Shown here: positions 36,724-46,485 of the stretch, in pieces
How the letters are laid out: each line of letters opens with the position of its first letter
How positions within the stretch are numbered: the stretch's first letter is position 1
Source of the DNA: Kosakonia oryzae
Lineage (GTDB): Bacteria > Pseudomonadota > Gammaproteobacteria > Enterobacterales > Enterobacteriaceae
Direction of reading: 5' to 3'
DNA: 64,000 nt
Assembly: GCF_001658025.2 (NCBI RefSeq)
Contig: NZ_CP014007.2
Location: forward strand, 3,038,001-3,102,000
The notes under the pieces: generated by a model
Told to the model about the DNA's origin: nothing
The model's input: the letters and a program-made list of their open reading frames with translations, nothing else
The model's database searches: none
Position numbers and translations under genes: made by a program

Positions 36724-37191
36724 TTAATCCTCCACTACATGGGTGATAGCCTGCCGCAATGCGCCAGTGTCAATGAGTGGCGTTGCAGATCCCTTGCGGG
36801 CGATAGTTGACGGTGCGTTTGCCGGCTCAATTCCGGCACTGATTGCTTCCTGGCAATACCCCGCCGCCCGGGCACCGATCTGGTCGAGCATCTGGAATGC
36901 CGTAATTTCTCCGCGGGCAACCTTTCCTGAGAGGGCGCGAAAGCCCTTTTTGATGTTGTCCTGATTCTGGCGCAGAGGGACGCGCAGGAAAGAGCGTTCG
37001 GGGATGAGACCGTTTGCGGAGCCGAATTCCTGCACCGCACCAATGACCACCAACGGCGCGCCGTCTTCGTAGTTACCGGAGCCAGCGGGTAATCCCACAA
37101 GCACCCGGCGTTTTGCCGTCAGTCGGTCCTGAATCTGCTTCAGCTTCTGGGCGATTTTGTTGCCGCCATGCACTTCTGCATTGATTTTCAT
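36724..37191 (-). CDS. HK97 gp10-like tail completion/virion morphogenesis protein
   Basis: 155 residues with the virion morphogenesis pattern: KRRVLVGLPAGS, AVQEFGSANGLIPERSFLR and the C-terminal PLIDTGALRQAITHVVE. These proteins join or complete tails. Overlaps the DUF4054 gene by 4 bp. Confidence 0.72.
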   Translation of the reverse strand: MKINAEVHGGNKIAQKLKQIQDRLTAKRRVLVGLPAGSGNYEDGAPLVVIGAVQEFGSANGLIPERSFLRVPLRQNQDNIKKGFRALSGKVARGEITAFQMLDQIGARAAGYCQEAISAGIEPANAPSTIARKGSATPLIDTGALRQAITHVVED

Positions 37192-37598
37192 ATCATCAGT
37201 CCCCCGGTGCCTGCACGGCGGCGCAGGCGCATAAATTCCACGCCGTACGCTGTCAGCGGCAAATCGCCGTTGATGGTCAAATCATCCATCGTCACCGACG
37301 GCACAGCGAACGACGTGGATTCATCACCTACAGACTTACCAGAAATGGCATAAGCGGCCCCGACATCACCCCCGGCGGAACGTTTACGCATCACCAGTCT
37401 GTGGGCAGCAAACGCGAACATGCCGCGCTTTTTGATGCTGACCACCCGACCGTCTGGATAGATGCCCCAGCGCTTGCCGGTTTCTGCATCGCCTTCTGCC
37501 AGTGCGGTAATCACCCCAGAATCCGGCCACAACGCCACGTCGCCGAATTCGGGGTAATACGCCCGGAAATCAGTCACAATTTGCGTCGTGATCTCCAT
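37188..37598 (-). CDS. DUF4054 head-tail adaptor-like protein
   Basis: 136 residues from ATG 37598, preceded by GGGGG at good spacing; the frame itself extends to 37628. Fits DUF4054 (FRAYYPEFGDVALWPDSGV, AAHRLVMRK, GLMI C-terminus), which takes the place of head-tail connectors in this phage type. Confidence 0.7.
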   Translation of the reverse strand: MEITTQIVTDFRAYYPEFGDVALWPDSGVITALAEGDAETGKRWGIYPDGRVVSIKKRGMFAFAAHRLVMRKRSAGGDVGAAYAISGKSVGDESTSFAVPSVTMDDLTINGDLPLTAYGVEFMRLRRRAGTGGLMI

Positions 37599-37612
37599 CG
37601 TTACCCCCATAA

Positions 37613-37641
37613 AGCAAAACCCCGTCACCAGGACGGGGTTT
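37613..37641 (-). terminator. Intrinsic terminator within the head gene cluster
   Basis: On the minus strand, ACCCCGTC-CTGGT-GACGGGGT is an 8-bp perfect stem followed by TTTGCTTT. It begins at the stop codon of the 37640 gene. Confidence 0.75.
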
Positions 37642-37993
37642 ATTCGGTTTCAGCAGTACTGCCGGAGGGATCCGGCTGTTGCGCCAGCGCCTCGTCGATG
37701 GCCTTTTGCAGTGTCTCTGCTTTAGCCGCCGATGGTGCCTTTTTGCCCAGCACCTCTTCGTACCGGGTGCGCAACGCGACGATATCCACTGCCGTTTCAC
37801 TGGCATTCTGCTGTGCCAGCGCCTCGTCGCTCTCGTCATGCTCTGCACGCAACAATTTGGCCTTAACGAACAGGTGATCACGGAAATCACCCGCCACCAG
37901 AGCAGAATGACCACGCTGGATGGTGATACGCTTGCCAGTCACCGCATCAGTAACGGTCAACGGTGCAGAATGAAGATTAAACAGTTCAGCCAT
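37640..37993 (-). CDS. Small virion protein, unknown
   Basis: 117 residues from ATG 37993, which lies 3 bp after the capsid stop. The N-terminal half is beta-like (LTVTDAVTGKRITIQRGHSALV); the C-terminal half is helical and Ala/Glu-rich. No family recognised; a head-accessory role is inferred from position. Confidence 0.55.
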   Translation of the reverse strand: MAELFNLHSAPLTVTDAVTGKRITIQRGHSALVAGDFRDHLFVKAKLLRAEHDESDEALAQQNASETAVDIVALRTRYEEVLGKKAPSAAKAETLQKAIDEALAQQPDPSGSTAETE

Positions 37994-37995
37994 CG

Positions 37996-38946
37996 TTACA
38001 CCCCATCCACGTAATGAGCCGCTTTCGGAATACGCCATTCCGTCCCGCCGGTACGCAGCAGCGCCGGTACCTTGAAGTTGATGTTATCCGCCGTGGCCGG
38101 AGCCAGGAAACGCAACGGCATCACATCGTGTCCTTTGACTACACGGAGGTCTTTCTTATAGACCATCATGCGATCGGTTCCACCTGCACCCGCGCCTTTC
38201 AGCAGAATGTCGTCCTCAAATTCCATATCGCGGAAATTCTGGCGCAGGAATTCGAGCAGGGTAACGTTGCTGGCGTTTGCGGTTGAAAGCAGGGTTCGCT
38301 GGAGCAACTGGAACTGCTCTGACGGGATCACAAATCCGTTTGGTCGATGAACGGTCAGCGTATTTTCCAGATAGACCTGGTTATAAGCATTACCGAAGAA
38401 ATCGATAATCGGCTGCGCGCCATAGGTTGGAATTGCGGCGACCAGCGCGGCCAGAGTAGACGATGCCGACTCCACGCCAACATTAGGACTTTTATAAAGT
38501 CCCTCTCCCACCCCCTTATCGCCCAGAAGATAGATTTTGTTCAGCCCCTGCTCAACGACATCACGTACTGCCTGCCCGCGTTCGGCGTCCAGGTTAACGT
38601 TGTTCAGCATGGCAAAGCCGATCTCTTCCAGAGAATAGGTGTAACCCAGTGCTGCGGTCGTGATTTCTTTGAAACCCTGCGACATCGCAATGTCAACGGT
38701 CGGAACATCGGTGCTGTTCGGACCAAGCACCTGCAATTCACCACGGGCATCAATCGCGCGGAACACCACCATTTTTGCCCAGTCCGGCGCGCTGTTATCC
38801 AGCGGCAGCAATGTGCCATATTTGAACTGCGGATACTCCAGCCGATAGATCTCCGCTTCGACATACGCGGCCTGCTGGATCAGGAACGACAGCGCCGCGA
38901 CCGGCGACACGTCGAAAACAGCAGCGTCAGAAAATTTTCGCTTCAT
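37996..38946 (-). CDS. Major capsid protein (DUF2184)
   Basis: 316 residues of the DUF2184 major capsid type, with an HK97-like fold expected. It contains QLLQRTLLSTANASNVTLLEFL-type helix motifs, an E-loop-like AMLNNVNLDAERGQAVRD region and a C-terminal TGGTEWRIPKAAHYVDGV. It follows the cement and protease/scaffold genes in the usual order. Confidence 0.8.
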   Translation of the reverse strand: MKRKFSDAAVFDVSPVAALSFLIQQAAYVEAEIYRLEYPQFKYGTLLPLDNSAPDWAKMVVFRAIDARGELQVLGPNSTDVPTVDIAMSQGFKEITTAALGYTYSLEEIGFAMLNNVNLDAERGQAVRDVVEQGLNKIYLLGDKGVGEGLYKSPNVGVESASSTLAALVAAIPTYGAQPIIDFFGNAYNQVYLENTLTVHRPNGFVIPSEQFQLLQRTLLSTANASNVTLLEFLRQNFRDMEFEDDILLKGAGAGGTDRMMVYKKDLRVVKGHDVMPLRFLAPATADNINFKVPALLRTGGTEWRIPKAAHYVDGV

Positions 38947-38960
38947 TATTAACCTCTTTA

Positions 38961-39479
38961 TTAATTGCCAGCAGCAGGAGCAGCAAGAACGCCATCAACG
39001 CGGATTTCACCAATTTCACCGGCAACCACATCATCAACCCAGCGGACAAAATTGAGCGTCACCCCCGCAGCGGACCCGGCGGATAAACGCCCCAGATTGT
39101 CACCGGCCGCAGTGATAACGATCACCGAATCACCCGCGTTAGCCCCATCCACGCACAGCGCGAACATGGGACCACGATGCAAAATGGAAGCGACATGGCT
39201 CACCGGATAACCCGTTGCATAGGCATCCGGGTTTGTTGGTGAGCTGTTGCTGAATTCAGCCAGAGAGCGGACGGAAAACCCGATAATGTCCTCTGCCGTA
39301 GTGGCGGCAGTCACCGGTGCACATGAGCGGGCAGCGGTTCCGCGGATCACCGCACGGCCAAACGGAACTAGCGCAGATTCAACAACCCGCGATACCACTT
39401 CAACCACGTCAGTGGTGGAAATCTGCCCCTCGTACGCCTTGCCGCGATAAAGCGTGAAATTGTTCTGAGCAATAGCCAT
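38961..39479 (-). CDS. Capsid cement/decoration protein (Gp24-like)
   Basis: 172 residues, beta-rich and Ala/Gly/Val-rich, placed directly before the capsid gene. Fits structural cement proteins of the Gp24 type that stabilise the head. The start shares one base with the stop region of the DUF2213 gene. Confidence 0.7.
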   Translation of the reverse strand: MAIAQNNFTLYRGKAYEGQISTTDVVEVVSRVVESALVPFGRAVIRGTAARSCAPVTAATTAEDIIGFSVRSLAEFSNSSPTNPDAYATGYPVSHVASILHRGPMFALCVDGANAGDSVIVITAAGDNLGRLSAGSAAGVTLNFVRWVDDVVAGEIGEIRVDGVLAAPAAGN

Positions 39480-40678
39480 TATTTGGCCTCCTGTTTGCCG
39501 TAGCGTTTATCGAGCCAGGACTGACGGACGCTGTCACGGGTCGCCTGCGCCCCGGTGGTTTTCGCGCCCCGCATATCGCGGCTGAAATTAAAGAGCGAGT
39601 CATCGGAGCGCTGTTTGCTGTCCGGATCGTCCTCGTCATCGTCGTCATCGTTTTCTTTGCGCTCTTCTTCCGCATCGAAATAAGCCGTGACATACGCATC
39701 AGGTGCTTTGTCCCATGATTCGTATTTGCGGCACTTGATACCCGCGGCATCCAGCGCAGCACGTTTGATTTTCAGAGGATCGGTTGCATCGCAGGTAAAA
39801 CCGGCACCCGCCACCTTCACGGCTGAGTCACGCACCGCCAGCAAATCCGCCACGCGTTTAGAAATCGAATCTTCGGAAGTTTTCTCTTTCAGTTCCTCGA
39901 TCTCTTCGTCTTTGGCGTCAGACTGGGCCTTCTCTTTTTCCAGCTCTTCCTCTGCCGAATCCTTCTCAGCTTCGGCCTTTTCTTTTTCCTCCTCCGCGTC
40001 TTTCACGCGTTTTTTCAGGTTGTCGATGGTGGTCTGGATCAACTGCTGAGTTGCCTCATCAGCCACTTCCACCCGCACGCCTGAATCCAGAACAACTTTA
40101 AATGGCATGGGCTTTGCTCCCGTTGGTTTATGGTCGAACAATCGCGCCAGATGCCCGGCCCTGGCCTGGTCACACAGTGCGATGTGGTTGATAGTGATGT
40201 CCCGTTGAATGAACTCGTACGGGGTGCCATCCGGCGCCGTGCCGGGGGTATGGTCATACTCGGAGGTATAACCGGCTGACAGTTCCGCCTTACCGCGGTC
40301 AATGGCATCGATCGCGGCCTGGTCTTTGATCAGTAGATCTACAACGACGAAATCGCCATCCTGGCGGCCCGGCGAAATCGCGTGGCCGGCAGTCACCTCT
40401 TTAAACGTCCCGGAATCCACGAGGTCATCGGGGTGATCAATGGTGACGTCTTTGTTGTCGTAGCTCGCCAGGCTCTCAGGTTTAAAAACCTCTTCTGGCG
40501 GACGATAAACATTAACGATCTGACCGGGTGGCCTGTCCGTTAACCCCAGCTCGGCGGCCAGATACTGCTGAATACCGGAACGGGCAACGCGCCCGGGGAC
40601 TTTGAGATAGCCCTCAGGTGTGATTTCGCGCTGGGATGTGACGGGGAAGGCCACGCGGTCACGGACTGTGATCCGCAT
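39479..40678 (-). CDS. DUF2213 protein: prohead protease fused to scaffold
   Basis: 399 residues. Residues 1-200 match DUF2213 (RPPEEVFKPESLASYDNKDVT, DHPDDLV, ELSAGYTSEYDHTPG), related to herpesvirus/HK97-type prohead proteases; the DHP histidine and the SAGYTSEY serine are likely catalytic. Residues about 215-275 are a strong charged coiled coil of Glu/Lys/Ala, as in scaffolds. An acidic run of eight Asp/Glu lies near 345. Such fusions cleave themselves away during head maturation. Confidence 0.75.
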   Translation of the reverse strand: MRITVRDRVAFPVTSQREITPEGYLKVPGRVARSGIQQYLAAELGLTDRPPGQIVNVYRPPEEVFKPESLASYDNKDVTIDHPDDLVDSGTFKEVTAGHAISPGRQDGDFVVVDLLIKDQAAIDAIDRGKAELSAGYTSEYDHTPGTAPDGTPYEFIQRDITINHIALCDQARAGHLARLFDHKPTGAKPMPFKVVLDSGVRVEVADEATQQLIQTTIDNLKKRVKDAEEEKEKAEAEKDSAEEELEKEKAQSDAKDEEIEELKEKTSEDSISKRVADLLAVRDSAVKVAGAGFTCDATDPLKIKRAALDAAGIKCRKYESWDKAPDAYVTAYFDAEEERKENDDDDDEDDPDSKQRSDDSLFNFSRDMRGAKTTGAQATRDSVRQSWLDKRYGKQEAK

Positions 40679-40696
40679 GCGTGTTACTCCAGATGG

Positions 40697-41566
40697 TTAG
40701 TAATCGAGTCCCTGTATCAGTGGGGTGGGAGTGCAACGGCAATTAATATGCGCACGCCCGGGAAACAGGCCGGTTTCGCCGTTAAAGCTTGCGCCTTTTG
40801 ACCAGAGATAAACGCCGGGTCCGTAGCCCACGTCCTGCCTGGCGATGTGAAAGCATTTGATTTTTGCTTTCGGATATCGCCCTGCAGGGTTGCCGCTGAC
40901 GCGTACATCCTGAGACGTTGACCAGCGAAACCGGTCAATGCCTGCCTGTTGCTGGCGCTGGCGTGTGATGTCGCTACGGATTTTCGCGGTCTGGTCACGG
41001 GCGATGAGTTTTGCCCGGTTGTACGTCGCGCCGGTGGTGTTTTGCAGATTACGGGTAATCGTGGTCAGCGAGTCGCCCCGCAGAATGCCATCCATGACCT
41101 GCCGCTGAATGTCGTCGAAGTAGTCTGATGACAGCGATTTGATCAGTGCGACATTCTGCTCGACCGATGCGTCGAAATAATCCACCAGCCCGCCATTAAC
41201 CATCAGGCCGGTCATGTCAACGCCCAGCGCGCGGTTAATCTGCTCAACAAACACCGCTGAACTTTCGGAGTCGGCCCGGCTGACGACGCGCTGAGCCAGT
41301 TTTGCTGTTGCTGCACCAAACGCAACAGAGAAGAACCGGTCCGCCGCCTGCCGGATTGAGGTCATGATGATATCGGTTAAACGGCTGTCGGCGGTGTACT
41401 CACGGCACAGTACCGGGATCAGTGCCTCATCAATCGCCTGCGCCATTTGCCGGACAATATCGCGCAACTGCCCATTGTAGTAACGTTCAGTTTCGTCAGT
41501 TTGCCTCGCCGGTCTCAGTGGTGCCCGTCGGCGTGGTGGGGTCTTCTTCAGGATTTCCGCCAGCAT
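40697..41566 (-). CDS. Minor head protein, Mu F-like
   Basis: 289 residues from ATG 41566 (MLAEILKKTPPRRRAP); the frame is open to 41650, and either start overlaps the portal gene. The C-terminal part has the phage Mu F/SPP1 gp7 pattern (ARDQTAKIRSDITRQRQQQAG, GRAHINCRCTPTPL). These proteins enter the head with the portal and act early in DNA ejection or assembly. Confidence 0.78.
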   Translation of the reverse strand: MLAEILKKTPPRRRAPLRPARQTDETERYYNGQLRDIVRQMAQAIDEALIPVLCREYTADSRLTDIIMTSIRQAADRFFSVAFGAATAKLAQRVVSRADSESSAVFVEQINRALGVDMTGLMVNGGLVDYFDASVEQNVALIKSLSSDYFDDIQRQVMDGILRGDSLTTITRNLQNTTGATYNRAKLIARDQTAKIRSDITRQRQQQAGIDRFRWSTSQDVRVSGNPAGRYPKAKIKCFHIARQDVGYGPGVYLWSKGASFNGETGLFPGRAHINCRCTPTPLIQGLDY

Positions 41567-42887
41567 TGCCGAGCCGGAACTGATAATCGCCGCCTCGCTC
41601 GGCTTTTTCGTCTGCCTCAATGTCGGCAATATCAGATTCGTCGATACCATAGATCCCCTGCTCCATGAGTTTTCGCGCTACCTGAGACGGTTTCACTACC
41701 CCCTGTTGCAGACGAATATCATCCGCCTGTGCGTCAGCGAGTCGCTGCGCTGACAGTTCGGTGTCGGTCGGCTGCGCCAGCGGAGAAAATTCAAAATCCA
41801 GTCCGTCCGGCATGGTGCCCAGCGTTGAGCGGATCAGGACTTCATCAATGCGTTTCAGAAATGGCCGATACTTTGATTCCTGTCCGCCCCTGATGGTGTT
41901 GTAGTAGTTGTTCATATCGCCCTGGCCGGAGTCGCCAATTCCCTTTGACTGAACACCAAATAATCGTGTCATCGGAATGCCCGCTGCACCGGATGTCCAT
42001 TCCATAAGGGATGAAAGAATTTCACCCAGTCCGCCGAACGAAATCTGCTTGCGTTCAAAAACTTCTTTACTGTCCAGCAGTGCCAGTCGGTAAAGGGATT
42101 TCATCATGCCAAAAATGTTGTAGCGGCGGGCTATCGACTCATCCATATCACCAGAGGACAGATCGGAGGCGAGGTTCTCACGATTGATAATATCAATGTT
42201 CGCTTCCTGAATCAGCGCCGCGATACCGCCCTTTGCGCTGACAGCGTCTTTGACATCCTCAAGGCAGCGCCGCAGACGGCTGTCGTCCCAGCCACCGTTG
42301 ATCATGCGCAAACGCATAGGCAACGGCGCGCCGGGTGCTTTGACGAAATGGCTGTAGTGAATGCGCTGAGTACCGCCGTTAACCACGTAGTAGTCCGGCA
42401 GCATGTAATTTTCTTCCAGCGGATTTGTGACGTTGAATTGCTGGCCGTTGATAAACATGCGGTCGAGCACCAGCAAACGGCGCAGTGAACCCTTTTTGAT
42501 TCTTTTCACGTCCAGTGGGGCATCGAACGATTGATCGGTGATCATCAGCACACCCGCGCCACCGTACATTCCTGCCCACTTGAAGGCCTCCTGCGTCACC
42601 CCCTGAACGTTAAACGCCTTTTCTGCCTCACGAATGGCTGTGGCGTCGTCAGCGGCAAATTCCCGCCACTCGCGCGTTGAGTCGTCAACCGGAATATCAA
42701 TGATGTCGCGGGCGATCCAGTTTTCGATATATGCGGCTTCCAGTTCGCCAAAATCCTGCATCATGCCGAACTGGAAACGGTTAAACATGCGGCGGTCACG
42801 ATCTGTACCCATGCCGGTCATGACGTTCATTAGCCCGTCAGAGGTCACGCGAATACGCGGTTTTCCGCCGTACTGGTTATTGCTCAT
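41496..42887 (-). CDS. Portal protein (PF06381/DUF1073 type)
   Basis: 463 residues from ATG 42887, just past the terminase stop. Contains the DUF1073 portal pattern: AAYIENWIARDIIDIPVDD, FKWAGMYGGAGVLMI, SSLMEWTSGAAGIPMTRLFG and GQGDMNNYYNTI. It forms the dodecameric DNA channel at the head vertex. The Pfam family also bears an anti-CBASS Acb1-like name, but position after TerL and full length make portal the right call. Confidence 0.83.
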   Translation of the reverse strand: MSNNQYGGKPRIRVTSDGLMNVMTGMGTDRDRRMFNRFQFGMMQDFGELEAAYIENWIARDIIDIPVDDSTREWREFAADDATAIREAEKAFNVQGVTQEAFKWAGMYGGAGVLMITDQSFDAPLDVKRIKKGSLRRLLVLDRMFINGQQFNVTNPLEENYMLPDYYVVNGGTQRIHYSHFVKAPGAPLPMRLRMINGGWDDSRLRRCLEDVKDAVSAKGGIAALIQEANIDIINRENLASDLSSGDMDESIARRYNIFGMMKSLYRLALLDSKEVFERKQISFGGLGEILSSLMEWTSGAAGIPMTRLFGVQSKGIGDSGQGDMNNYYNTIRGGQESKYRPFLKRIDEVLIRSTLGTMPDGLDFEFSPLAQPTDTELSAQRLADAQADDIRLQQGVVKPSQVARKLMEQGIYGIDESDIADIEADEKAERGGDYQFRLGNAGGNPEEDPTTPTGTTETGEAN

Positions 42888-42889
42888 CG

Positions 42890-44530
42890 TTAAACCCATC
42901 CCCACCCGGTGCCGCCACCGGAAATTAATTCGATCTCGATTGCATCCATGAACGTGTCGAGGATGTCGTCATTTTTGTGGCTGTCATCTGCGGAGAAATC
43001 GGCGCACTCGGCCAGGGCAGGCAATACCCAACTGGTTTGTGCTGCTGGCGTACCATCCCAGTAATAAACCTGATTGACCGGCTGGCCATCGTCGGTCATC
43101 AATGCAGGAATGAACACTTTGCCGGTTTTGATCTGAGGGACGCTATTCAGGCAACGAACCAGCTTGTTCTGTCCGGCGCCTCGGGGGATTTCCAGCACAG
43201 GGATCGATTTACGTTTTTTTAGCGTGGTAATCAGTCCCTGCCCGGCCTGTTTATCCTCAATGCCCATATGCCGGAGCGGCGCCGGGCGTTTCGGATTGTA
43301 TGGTTTCCATTTTTCCCACAGCGCTGTTGCCTGCTGTAGCAAATCCTCCGGATCCCACCTACCGCGAACGCTGTCGATGAGATACAGATTGTTGTCTGCC
43401 CCCATACCAGCCAGCGTGAAAACGGTGTAATCGTTGTAGTCCTCGACCTTGCCGCTGTTGGTGTCCACGTAAACGGCGCGGTGTGTCAGCGGTGGCAGAT
43501 GTGTGTACCGCTTAAACCAGTCGGTATCGATCAACCCGCCCGTTAAAGCGCGCGGACGCTGCATGTACTGCGACAGAAACGTGTATTCGTCACGCTCCCA
43601 CAGTCGCAGCAGATCGCCCACGTATTCGTTAGCTGGCCAGTACGACCAGTAGCGAACACCACCGACAACCACGCTTTCCGTGTCTTTAACAGAGAACCAA
43701 CACAGCGAGCGCCATGGTTCCGGCAGTGCATCGATATATTCTTCGCTGACCAGAGCCGGGATTGTGACGTGGTGGAAATCCACGCCCATTCCGCCTGACA
43801 GCATGAAGCCGGTGGCATCGTCGGTGTGCAGGCGCTGCTGGATACTGACAAATGGAGTTGGATGGTCTTTCGATTTATCGCCACGGCGGGAACGGATAGT
43901 GTTTACCAGCAGACGGTTCGCGTTATCGCGTTTCGTCGCGGAGAACATGTCCTCTGGCTTGTTGTAATCATCCAGGCACACAAAGCCGGAAAAATCAGGC
44001 CCGGGATATCCCGCGCGCCCACCGGTGATTTGCCCGCCACTGGAGCGGGAAACCGTCTGGCCAACGGTTCGCCCGCGGGGATTAACAACCTCCCACTCTT
44101 CGGCCTGGTTCACGCCAAACTTGCACGGCCACAGCGACTGATATTCAGCGCTGGCGATAATGTCACGGGTGCGTCGGCTGTTACGTTTGACCAGCGAATC
44201 AGCAAACGAAACATTCAGATTACGAAACCGGCGTAACTTACCCGTTTGCACCAGCATGTTGATGTATGCCGCTGCGTGGATCGAAACGAACTCTGTTTTT
44301 GTCCCGCCCGGCGGCACGTTGATAATGAGGTTTCGGGGCTGTAACCGTCCGAATACCAGATCATCAATTTTGCTGGCCATCATGCGGTGATGCCAGTTAA
44401 CCAGCAGGCGATCACCCTGCAACAACTCAAACCAGAGGCGGGTGAAATTCAGGAAGGATTTTTCGCTTTTTGACTTAAGGGCGACACGATCAGGAAAATC
44501 GAGGTCTTCCCACTCGAGTAGCTGCGACAT
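42890..44530 (-). CDS. Terminase large subunit
   Basis: 546 residues. ATPase domain with Walker A-like NVPPGGTKTE (71-80) and Walker B GFVCLDDY; the C-terminal RNase H-like nuclease has VYVDTNSGK and SHKNDDILDTFMDAIEIE. It packages DNA into the prohead. 232 bp separate it from terS; this gap (44531-44762) shows only a 20-codon frame and no clear signal. Confidence 0.88.
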   Translation of the reverse strand: MSQLLEWEDLDFPDRVALKSKSEKSFLNFTRLWFELLQGDRLLVNWHHRMMASKIDDLVFGRLQPRNLIINVPPGGTKTEFVSIHAAAYINMLVQTGKLRRFRNLNVSFADSLVKRNSRRTRDIIASAEYQSLWPCKFGVNQAEEWEVVNPRGRTVGQTVSRSSGGQITGGRAGYPGPDFSGFVCLDDYNKPEDMFSATKRDNANRLLVNTIRSRRGDKSKDHPTPFVSIQQRLHTDDATGFMLSGGMGVDFHHVTIPALVSEEYIDALPEPWRSLCWFSVKDTESVVVGGVRYWSYWPANEYVGDLLRLWERDEYTFLSQYMQRPRALTGGLIDTDWFKRYTHLPPLTHRAVYVDTNSGKVEDYNDYTVFTLAGMGADNNLYLIDSVRGRWDPEDLLQQATALWEKWKPYNPKRPAPLRHMGIEDKQAGQGLITTLKKRKSIPVLEIPRGAGQNKLVRCLNSVPQIKTGKVFIPALMTDDGQPVNQVYYWDGTPAAQTSWVLPALAECADFSADDSHKNDDILDTFMDAIEIELISGGGTGWGWV

Positions 44531-44762
44531 TTTTCAATCCCGATTTTTACCCTTTTTTGGGGCTATTTAACATAATGGACGTTACCCGAATAGCGGGATT
44601 GGCACTCATGGCAAATTCACCACGAAAGCGTTAAAAGGACAGGTTTTCCCGGTGATAAACAGGCATTTTTAGCAATAACATTTTGATAACAAATCACCAT
44701 TATTACGGTCCGGTTAAAATGAAAGGCGAAACCCGCTTTTTACCCTGTTTTCTCTTTTCTGC

Positions 44763-45794
44763 TTAATCCAGATCGGGGAGTTGTTTTTCTAATGCCGCCT
44801 GCGCCTTCGCATAATCTTCCGGCGTGTAATTAACCTGGTTGATCGGGCCGCCGTCAGCACCAGTCAGCTCGGTGCGGTTTTTCAGCATGCCAAGATGCTG
44901 CGCCACCATCTTCAGGGCGTCATCCTGATTGCGCATCTGAACTTCCAGGCCGAAGCGCCCTTCTTTTACCCCGGCGAACAACCGACGCGCTGCGCCGTGC
45001 AAATCGCGGGTATCGTGAAAAAATGCTCTGCTTACCCCCATACCGTTACAGCGAGGGCATTCGGGATTCGGATCAAGGGTGGCATCGAACCCGTAGCCTC
45101 CGTCATCGCGCGGAGCGGCTTTTTTCTTTTCCTTTGCCTCTGCACCGGCTTCCTCAAATTCAACCGCATCGCGCCACTGATACTGGTGGCCGAATCCCCA
45201 GCAATGGCGGCAGCACAAACGACGATGTTCGGTAATTTGTGTTGCATCTGCTGTCGCAAGCTCCCACCACATTTTCAACACGGCATCCTGCGTGATTTGA
45301 GTGCGCCGCTCTCTTGCTGCCAGAGCATCGCGAATCGCCCGGCTCACCTTATCGTTTCTGTACATTCGCGAGGCTGCGACATACGCAGTGTTCCCCTCGC
45401 CTTTGCCACCGGCACGCTTATACGCCGCCACACGGTTCATATCGATGAGGTACTCGCTAACGAACCGGGCCTGCATGTCGTTAAGCCCGTATTCATGAGG
45501 GTTTAAACTCCATTCATCGGCGATGTTTTCAGGTGGCAGGCAATTTGAATCAATTTGATTTTCAATTTGGGGAATTGGAGTTTTTGCACCGCTTTGCGCA
45601 TGCGCAGTGCGCAATTTTTTCTGCGCAGTTTTTTGCGCACTTTGCACACTTTGCGTAGCGGGCTTTTTGATGTAGCGACGAGCTGATGCGTAATTCAGTC
45701 CCTGCGCTTCACACCACTCTTTCGGTGATATTCCGTTTTTGGCATGGTCGGCGAGGAACTGGTTTTGCAGCGCTCCCCAGTCCGGTTTTGCCAT
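44763..45794 (-). CDS. Terminase small subunit with zinc-binding insert
   Basis: 343 residues, long for TerS. Residues 1-45 look like a helix-turn-helix (GISPKEWCEAQGLNYASARRYI); about 100-170 carries the Terminase_2 core (LNDMQARFVSEYLIDMN). A CxxC...CxxC pair (CRHC and CPRC, about 45 residues apart) suggests a zinc site. The C-terminus is the oligomerisation/TerL-binding part. First gene of the structural operon. Confidence 0.82.
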   Translation of the reverse strand: MAKPDWGALQNQFLADHAKNGISPKEWCEAQGLNYASARRYIKKPATQSVQSAQKTAQKKLRTAHAQSGAKTPIPQIENQIDSNCLPPENIADEWSLNPHEYGLNDMQARFVSEYLIDMNRVAAYKRAGGKGEGNTAYVAASRMYRNDKVSRAIRDALAARERRTQITQDAVLKMWWELATADATQITEHRRLCCRHCWGFGHQYQWRDAVEFEEAGAEAKEKKKAAPRDDGGYGFDATLDPNPECPRCNGMGVSRAFFHDTRDLHGAARRLFAGVKEGRFGLEVQMRNQDDALKMVAQHLGMLKNRTELTGADGGPINQVNYTPEDYAKAQAALEKQLPDLD

Positions 45795-45913
45795 AAATTT
45801 CTCTGGTTTTTACTTGATTGTAGGAGGATATTGCTTTATTGAATCGTAGAACTAATCTCGATGTAACATTTCCTGTTTGTTAGCAATTGCCATTTCGTAA
45901 TTTAAGGAGACGT

Positions 45914-46351
45914 ATGAGCTTAAAAACTTTGAGCGATGTGATTTCTCCCCTCAAACATTACGGTGCTGCGCTCGAAAAAACCGTAAAGGAGTTCCATCAC
46001 AAAATATATGAAGAATGGAAAACAAGAAATACTGATAACAACATTGTGATCGTTGGACTTGATAGAATGTCTAACCTTGAGGTACTGGTTCCAATGCTTA
46101 AGTTGAAATTGTCAAGTAAGACTCGGTTAGTTTTTATCGATAAAGATTTGTATTCAGAAACTGAGTTTTATTCACATAATGATGATAAAGACATATCCAT
46201 TATAAAAATGTATATGAATACAACTGATTACCTCACATTCAACCATCCATCCGAGGAGGGATACGACACAGATTATGCGCAAAATCTCGAATGGTCCGTT
46301 TTATCGAAGGTTCTCATTGCCGCCTCTGAAAAGGGCTTAATCTCTCTTTAA
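45914..46351 (+). CDS. Accessory protein of unknown function (moron)
   Basis: 145 residues from ATG 45914 behind AAGGAGACGT. No signal peptide or membrane segment; the middle has a Rossmann-like strand pattern (NNIVIVGLDRMSNLEVLVPML, KTRLVFIDKDL) but no catalytic motif that I recognise. It is AT-rich and opposite in direction to all structural genes, so it is probably expressed in the lysogen. Forms a pair with the next gene. Confidence 0.6.
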   Translation: MSLKTLSDVISPLKHYGAALEKTVKEFHHKIYEEWKTRNTDNNIVIVGLDRMSNLEVLVPMLKLKLSSKTRLVFIDKDLYSETEFYSHNDDKDISIIKMYMNTTDYLTFNHPSEEGYDTDYAQNLEWSVLSKVLIAASEKGLISL

Positions 46352-46485
46352 AGGTTCAAAGAACGACTCTGGATAAACGTTGTCTCTTCCGTCGATTCCT
46401 CTGAATCTCTTTCGACATAGAGAAAAATAACTCGACACAATTGTTATTGTTTCTAATTTACGACAAGCGAATAAATCGAGGACCT

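Noticed and set aside
41496..42887. Portal protein as an Acb1 anti-CBASS protein
   Set aside because: The Pfam family PF06381 has been given an Acb1-like name, but gene order (after TerL, before Mu F-like), length and DUF1073 motifs all indicate a portal. No two-His phosphodiesterase motif was seen.
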